From Bdellovibrionaceae bacterium UBA6502 (GTDB lineage: Bacteria > Bdellovibrionota > Bdellovibrionia > Bdellovibrionales > UBA840), in assembly GCA_002436415.1 (NCBI GenBank), contig DJMA01000007.1, positions 30,462 through 94,461 of the forward strand: a stretch of DNA of 64,000 nucleotides. The letters run 5' to 3'. Position 1 is the stretch's first letter; the number at the start of each line of letters is the position of its first letter. The notes beneath the pieces were generated by a model. The model was not told the DNA's origin, made no database searches, and saw only the letters and a list, made by a program, of their open reading frames with translations. Below, piece by piece: positions 59,332-64,000 of the stretch. A program made the translations under genes and the position numbers.

Positions 59332-60234
59332 TTAAGCGTTTGGTGCAGGATAAGTTCCTACGTGTTCTGGTGTGATGATGGCTTGTCTTACACGACGAGC
59401 TGTAGCAAGTAAGCTTTCGTAGTGATCAAGGTTTAGTTGAGAAGCAGCATCACATTTTGCTTCAATTGGATTTGGATGAGTTTCGATGAACAATGCATCG
59501 GTTCCCGCAGCAACACTTGCAAGTGTTAGGTGAGGAATGAATTTTGGTTCTCCACCAGCTGGATCAGCACTTGAGATACCGTAAATTCGAATGATGTGAG
59601 TTGCATCAAATACTACAGGAGCACCCAGCTCTTGCATGATTGGGATTGAGCGAATGTCAGCTACTAAACGATTGTAACCGAAACAAGCTCCACGCTCTGT
59701 TAATAAAATGTTTTCGTTTCCTGTTGAACGAATTTTAGATAAAGCACCAGCTAGTGTTTCAGGAGCTAAAAACTGACCTTTTTTAACATTGATGGCTTTT
59801 CCTGTTTTACCACACTCTAAAAGAAGAGATGTTTGCTGACACATATATGCAGGGATTTGTAGTACATCAACATACTCAGCAACCATGGCAACGTCTTCAA
59901 CACGATGAACATCTGTTAGTACAGGTACATCAAACTCTTTACGAACTTTCGCTAAGATCTTAAGGCCTTCTTCAGCCATTGGTCCACGCCAGTTTTTTTC
60001 AGAACCACGATTGTCTTTTTCATAAGAGCTTTTAAAAATAAGTGGAGTTTTTTGACGCTCGCAAATTTCTTTTAATCTTTCAGCAGTTCGCATGATTAGA
60101 TCTTCTGAATCAATCACGCAAGGTCCAGAAATAACCGCAAGGTCTTTGCCTGTTCCGATTTCTAATTTTTTACCATTGTATTCTACGGTAAAACTACGGT
60201 TTGGAAGGTTTGTAATTTCCGTTCTTTGTTTCAT
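59332..60234 (-). CDS. kdsA: 3-deoxy-8-phosphooctulonate synthase (metal-dependent class)
   Basis: KdsA condenses phosphoenolpyruvate with arabinose-5-phosphate in KDO synthesis for LPS. The 300-residue protein has ISGPCVIDSED, where the Cys marks the metal-dependent class, and later FDATHI, FIETHPNP and EAKCDAAS, which give the His, Glu and Asp ligands. PLIFKSSYEKDNRGS and LQIPAYMCQQTSLL are conserved active-site segments. The ATG at 60234 has AGAGG upstream; an in-frame ATG or similar start 12 codons earlier is unlikely. Confidence 0.93.
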   Translation of the reverse strand: MKQRTEITNLPNRSFTVEYNGKKLEIGTGKDLAVISGPCVIDSEDLIMRTAERLKEICERQKTPLIFKSSYEKDNRGSEKNWRGPMAEEGLKILAKVRKEFDVPVLTDVHRVEDVAMVAEYVDVLQIPAYMCQQTSLLLECGKTGKAINVKKGQFLAPETLAGALSKIRSTGNENILLTERGACFGYNRLVADIRSIPIMQELGAPVVFDATHIIRIYGISSADPAGGEPKFIPHLTLASVAAGTDALFIETHPNPIEAKCDAASQLNLDHYESLLATARRVRQAIITPEHVGTYPAPNA

Positions 60235-60260
60235 AATTACCTCTTTTATTGAACTGCCTA

Positions 60261-60269
60261 AGTATAGCA
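60261..60269 (-). promoter_or_regulatory. Possible extended -10 promoter for kdsA
   Basis: On the minus strand TGCTATACT (60269-60261) has the TGn extension and a one-mismatch -10 hexamer about 27 bases before the kdsA ATG. No clear -35 was found. Confidence 0.4.
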
Positions 60270-60391
60270 AATTTCTTGTTAAGAGCCATAGATAAGCAGT
60301 AATTCTATGGAGTTATACGCAATGTGTAAACTTCTGTCTAGTTCTTAGTTCAAGTTGGGAATAGGGGGTGAAAGACTTTATAGGCGCTGTG

Positions 60392-60397
60392 TATAAT
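60392..60397 (+). promoter_or_regulatory. TATAAT -10 element directly before the pseudo-receiver gene
   Basis: A perfect TATAAT ends six bases before the ATG at 60404, so transcription would begin at or next to the start codon. A weak GTGAAA at 60368-60373 (18-base spacing) could be the -35. Confidence 0.45.
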
Positions 60398-60403
60398 ACA
60401 GGT

Positions 60404-61195
60404 ATGAAGAAAATACTTTTGGTTCTAGAAGATTACGCAGAAAGAGCATTTCTTACGACATTATTGAAAAAAGTCGGTTGGGACGTGGAAACCGCTAAGT
60501 CTGAGTTGGGGATTAACACCGTAATCCTAAATTTTGCTCCGGAGGTAATTCTAATCAATGCATTTGGTGAGAAGATCAAAGGTGAGTTTCTCCTTAAGCG
60601 CCTAGGGGGACTAAAAAATAAGCCCTATATCCTTCTTGTAACCAAAAATCGCAAGCTGAGCGATGATCAAGTAAATCAGTTGGGTTATGACGGTGCTTTT
60701 AGTAGTCCAATTGACATTAAAAACTTATTTACGCGTTTGGAAGATTTGGGTGGAATTAAAGCAACAAATGCTTTTTCCAAATTATCCCAACAAAAATTAA
60801 GTAGTGAAAAATCCAAACAGCAAGAACAAAATGAAAATAAAATGATCCGTTCTAGGGATCAAGTGGATTTAAATGATTCAGAACCTGAAAGCAGTAAAAA
60901 ATCCTATAGCAAAGAAGAGTATGAAGCTCCTAAGAACCCCCAGGAAGCGGTTGAGAGAGCGAAAGAGAAGTTAGGAAAATTCCGATTCTCCGATCCGGCA
61001 AGGGCTCAGCGTAATGCGGAGTATGTGAAGAGTAATCCCACAGGGGAATCTGAATTTAATGGAATTCCTAAAGACGTAGTGAGGGAACAGGTTGATGATT
61101 TCAGACGCCTTTCTGATGATCCTGATGTTGAGCAAATTGATCGTGAAAGAAAAGAATTTGTTGTTGCTATGTTTGAACTAGGCAAGAAGGATTAA
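60404..61195 (+). CDS. Degenerate receiver-domain protein
   Basis: The 263-residue protein starts with a receiver-like fold (KKILLVLEDYAERAF). It retains E9/D10, but the phosphoacceptor position is N52 (VILINAFGE) and the conserved Lys is replaced by Ser (FSSPID, ~99-100), so it should not be phosphorylated. After about residue 125 it is charged, low-complexity and helical (PKNPQEAVERAKEKLGKFRF) with no known domain. The start is ATG 60404; a GTG 12 codons upstream is in frame but would lie in front of the -10 element. Confidence 0.6.
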   Translation: MKKILLVLEDYAERAFLTTLLKKVGWDVETAKSELGINTVILNFAPEVILINAFGEKIKGEFLLKRLGGLKNKPYILLVTKNRKLSDDQVNQLGYDGAFSSPIDIKNLFTRLEDLGGIKATNAFSKLSQQKLSSEKSKQQEQNENKMIRSRDQVDLNDSEPESSKKSYSKEEYEAPKNPQEAVERAKEKLGKFRFSDPARAQRNAEYVKSNPTGESEFNGIPKDVVREQVDDFRRLSDDPDVEQIDRERKEFVVAMFELGKKD

Positions 61196-61198
61196 ATC

Positions 61199-63130
61199 TT
61201 ACCTGCGTTTTTTCTTAAACAACATTCCCACAACGTCTTTTAAATCAGCATTCATTAAATCAATAGGTCCATCCGACCCACCAATGTTAATCACATTTAG
61301 TTCGCGTTTGGCCTCGATAAAGCCAGGGGCTAATCCTACCGCATGCTCTAGGTTTTTCTTAGCAGAAGCCTTTTCGCCGATGTATTTCTGAAAAAGACCT
61401 TTTACGAAGTAGTAAGTAGCATTATGTCGATCCTCTGGAGGAATTCGATTGAGATCCTCATGAATCTCTCTCAAAATGGTGTCTGCTCCCGTTTCTGGAA
61501 GATTCTTAAGTTTCATCCACATACTATAAAGATGTATCTCTGGAGTAGGGTTGAAAAGGCTTACTGCCTCGTCTACTAAATCTTTCGCATCTTTGTATTT
61601 TTGTAGTTTAATTTTTTCTTTCGCTTCTTCAATTAAAGCTTCTTGTTGTAAGCGAATTTTTGCCTGACCTTGTTCAAGCTCTTTTACATAAGCCTCACGG
61701 GATTCCGGACTAGTTAAAATATCATGAGCTTTTGATACGATTCCAAAGTACTCTTTGGTGGTGTCTTTTAATTCCATTGGAGCTTTGCTAGGCAGTTTAT
61801 CGGGATGGAATAGTTTAGCTAAATCACGATAAGATTTTTTGATCTCTTCGGCTTTGGCACCTTTAGGCACACCAAGCACTTGGAAATAATCCTGTTTCTT
61901 AGCATTAGATAATAGTTTCTCCATTCTAAGCATATGGGTATTTAGATCCTGTTCATTGGCCTCAGAATCAAAGAATACGAAGTCATGACAGATTAAAAAG
62001 ATCAAAGCCTGATACAAATCATTCTCTTTCCAATTTGCTTTTGTAAGTATGCTAGAAAGATTTTCTTTTGGAGTAATTATCTCCTTGAAACCATTGATTT
62101 TAGAAAGCACAGGATTTAATAGTAGGGCGTCTCCCGATTCCATTTTATTCACTAAAAAATTGTGATCCAATAATTTGGTAAAATACAAACTCAGCCACTC
62201 ACTTGGATATTTCGATTGCACCCAATCACTTACAAAGCCACTGAACATTCGTTGACTAATCCCTAAATTGGTTTCCGTCCCAGGGGTTTCTTTAAATTCA
62301 ATGTCATATTGAAAGTCACCAATTAGTAGACTTAAGCGAATGGCAAGTTGTTCTGCATTTACAATTTCAATGGCGTGTGGACTTAGTAGATTGGCATCGA
62401 TTAGTTTTTCACCAATTCTTTTATTACCAGGTTGTGCAAGAGTAGCCTCTAATTCTTCATGGCTCAAAAAGCCTTTTTCCACAAGCAATTGACCAAAAAC
62501 TGATTTTGGATCTTTTACCTTTACACTAGTGATATGCCCGTGATTCAACTCGATAACAGAGGTATCACCTGTGTCAGTAGAGCTAAGGCTTAAATGGCCA
62601 CTCACTTTTTGGCTGACTAGTTTAGAAAGATAAATAGGGAGCTCTAGAGAGTGAATTGTTTCTGTTTGTTCCAGGGCCGCAGTTAAATCTCTTTTAGTAT
62701 AGTCTGGTTGAAATAAAATTCGATCGGCAACACTAAGGTCAGCAACCACAGTTCCAGAAAAATCCTGGTTTAAAAAGTCCACCAGAATGCTAATGTCAAA
62801 AGGCTTAACCAAAAAGTCTTTTGCGCCAGTCTTTCTAAGGGTATTTTTGATAAACTTTTTATCGCGGTAAATTCCACTCATAAAATAAATCGGCGTATCT
62901 TCTGATAGATGAGGTTTTATATCTTCTATCATGTCTACACCAGATTTTTGCGGAAGCATAATATCGCTGACAACAGCATGGAAGGTCATTCGTTGGGCCA
63001 GTTGCGTAGCCTCTTTTGGAGTAGTTACCCACTCAACGACGTAGCCATCTTTCTCCAAAAACTCTTGGATAATTTCGCCCAATTTTTTGTCGTCTTCTAC
63101 GAGAAGTAATTTTAGATCCGATTTAAACAT
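61199..63130 (-). CDS. Response regulator fused to DUF4388/PATAN, J domain and TPR
   Basis: The 643-residue protein combines an intact receiver (D56, S85, K109), a DUF4388/PATAN-like domain (~160-280, SGHLSLSS...VIELNHGHI...VFGQLLVEKGFLS), a linker, and a J domain (~413-480) with the HPD motif at 442-444 in LAKLFHPDKLP. A C-terminal helical, TPR-like region (~480-620) follows. J domains stimulate DnaK, so signal-controlled chaperone recruitment is the inference. DUF4388 receivers occur in motility and polarity systems of Myxococcota and Bdellovibrionota. It faces the pseudo-receiver gene, the two stops lying three bases apart. Confidence 0.85.
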   Translation of the reverse strand: MFKSDLKLLLVEDDKKLGEIIQEFLEKDGYVVEWVTTPKEATQLAQRMTFHAVVSDIMLPQKSGVDMIEDIKPHLSEDTPIYFMSGIYRDKKFIKNTLRKTGAKDFLVKPFDISILVDFLNQDFSGTVVADLSVADRILFQPDYTKRDLTAALEQTETIHSLELPIYLSKLVSQKVSGHLSLSSTDTGDTSVIELNHGHITSVKVKDPKSVFGQLLVEKGFLSHEELEATLAQPGNKRIGEKLIDANLLSPHAIEIVNAEQLAIRLSLLIGDFQYDIEFKETPGTETNLGISQRMFSGFVSDWVQSKYPSEWLSLYFTKLLDHNFLVNKMESGDALLLNPVLSKINGFKEIITPKENLSSILTKANWKENDLYQALIFLICHDFVFFDSEANEQDLNTHMLRMEKLLSNAKKQDYFQVLGVPKGAKAEEIKKSYRDLAKLFHPDKLPSKAPMELKDTTKEYFGIVSKAHDILTSPESREAYVKELEQGQAKIRLQQEALIEEAKEKIKLQKYKDAKDLVDEAVSLFNPTPEIHLYSMWMKLKNLPETGADTILREIHEDLNRIPPEDRHNATYYFVKGLFQKYIGEKASAKKNLEHAVGLAPGFIEAKRELNVINIGGSDGPIDLMNADLKDVVGMLFKKKRR

Positions 63131-63572
63131 GCTGTCTCCAAAATACTTATCGGAAGAATTGCAGAAAATAGTAGTAAAAATAATAAATTAGAGGGTCTGG
63201 TTTGCTGATTTAGTCTCAGAAAGCGACACTAAAAAGAGGCATTCAGCTGGGAATAAAAAGTAAATTGTTTTTTACTATGATTAGATCCATAAAAACTATG
63301 ACTAAAATTTGCTAAAAACTAAAGTCCTTTTAGTTTTTATAGGCTTTTTTCCAAGATTTGATTTCTTGAATATTTCAAGGGGCTTACTTGAAGAAGCTAA
63401 AGTAAAACTCTTGATTCAGAAAAAACTAAGCTCTATTTTTTAGCATTTAAAGCAATACTTTATGAAAACTAACGCCAAGTGGCGGCAATCTTGTAATATA
63501 TCTGGACTGTAATATTTGATAAACTTAAAACACTAATGACAAAATTGCTAGGCATCGAGACTAGGAGGACAT
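63131..63572. other. Intergenic region before thioredoxin
   Basis: No gene was recognised. It holds a perfect 11-bp AT-rich hairpin, TAAAAACTAAA (63313-63323) against TTTAGTTTTTA (63329-63339), with TTTTTT shortly after. It must also contain the divergent promoters of the receiver/J-domain gene and trxA. A small RNA ending at the hairpin is possible but unsupported. Confidence 0.45.
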
Positions 63573-63890
63573 ATGGCAACGGAAAAAATAACAGACGCAG
63601 ATTTTGATACTGCTATTAATTCAGACACTCCAGTATTAGTGGATTTTTGGGCTGAGTGGTGTGGACCATGTCGCGCTATTGGACCAAAATTAGAAGAGCT
63701 TTCTGATGAGTTTTCTGGGAAAGCAAAAATTTTGAAAATGAACGTAGATGAGAATCAAGCGACTCCAGCTCGTTTTGGTGTACGTAGTATCCCTACACTT
63801 TTGATTTTTAAATCAGGAAATGTTGTGGATCAAATTGTTGGTAACGTGGAGAAAGACGCGATTGCTGCGAAGTTGAATTCTCAACTTTAG
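63573..63890 (+). CDS. trxA: Thioredoxin
   Basis: The 105-residue protein has the classical active site WAEWCGPC (C30, C33), the cis-Pro segment VRSIPTLLIF and the C-terminal helix, and it is the standard length without a signal peptide. It reduces cytoplasmic protein disulfides. The ATG follows AGGAGG. A terminator follows the stop, so it is monocistronic. Confidence 0.96.
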   Translation: MATEKITDADFDTAINSDTPVLVDFWAEWCGPCRAIGPKLEELSDEFSGKAKILKMNVDENQATPARFGVRSIPTLLIFKSGNVVDQIVGNVEKDAIAAKLNSQL

Positions 63891-63916
63891 AATTTAATAT
63901 AAATTTTGGCTTTTGG

Positions 63917-63945
63917 AAGAGACCTCTTGTAGGTCTCTTTTTTTT
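63917..63945 (+). terminator. Rho-independent terminator after trxA
   Basis: AAGAGACCT (63917-63925) pairs with AGGTCTCTT (63931-63939) and a T run follows. Confidence 0.92.
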
Positions 63946-64000
63946 GCTTGTAGCAAGACATTGGTTTTTTTGTGGAATCGTTTTTGGCCTTCGGCTTTGG

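Overview
The window is a compact, AT-rich chromosomal segment of a Gram-negative bacterium with an outer membrane (lpxC, kdsA, TamA/TamB, LptF/LptG-type permease, OmpV-like and other beta-barrel proteins). Several features point to Bdellovibrionota, the Bdellovibrio and Bacteriovorax predator lineage: a small histone-fold protein, a receiver/DUF4388/J-domain/TPR fusion, a GNAT-like acyltransferase fused to PilZ, and many secreted hydrolases. The AT-richness suggests a low-GC member (B. exovorus-like or Bacteriovoracales-like). This is inferred from gene content, not from a search.

Left part (1-20.3 kb). The window opens with the last codons of an unknown gene coupled to a receiver and a heme oxygenase, which looks like the end of a bacteriophytochrome module. 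A tRNA-Leu(CAA) and an outer-membrane protein follow. Next comes the translation and RNA-metabolism block rimP-nusA-infB-rbfA-truB-rpsO-pnp, with a terminator/antiterminator-like leader in front of rimP, then an M16 peptidase. An acyltransferase-PilZ protein, a coupled ThiF-RidA-YdcF trio and a trypsin-like protease complete this part.

Middle (20.3-40 kb). It holds a 2OG-Fe(II) oxygenase, psd, a phospholipase C/P1 nuclease-like protein, a LysR regulator, an orphan membrane protein, an Hpt protein, a low-molecular-weight phosphatase with htpX, and clpS-clpA. TamA and TamB follow with a coupled TPR gene, then efp.

Right part (40-64 kb). It holds yebC-ruvC (preceded by a possible 28-codon small ORF), fadD, the histone gene divergent from ruvA-ruvB, a secreted cysteine-peptidase-like protein, lpxC, ald, an OmpV-like protein, and a ComEC split into two overlapping ORFs. 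A TPR lipoprotein and LysM pair, phoB-phoR, dprA, an Lpt permease, kdsA, a degenerate receiver, the receiver/J-domain fusion and thioredoxin complete the window.

Most of the window is housekeeping. No transposase, integrase, CRISPR array or prophage was seen. The most notable items are the histone-fold protein with a lysine-rich N-terminal tail, the rimP leader, the split comEC, the yebC small ORF, and the unusual signalling fusions.
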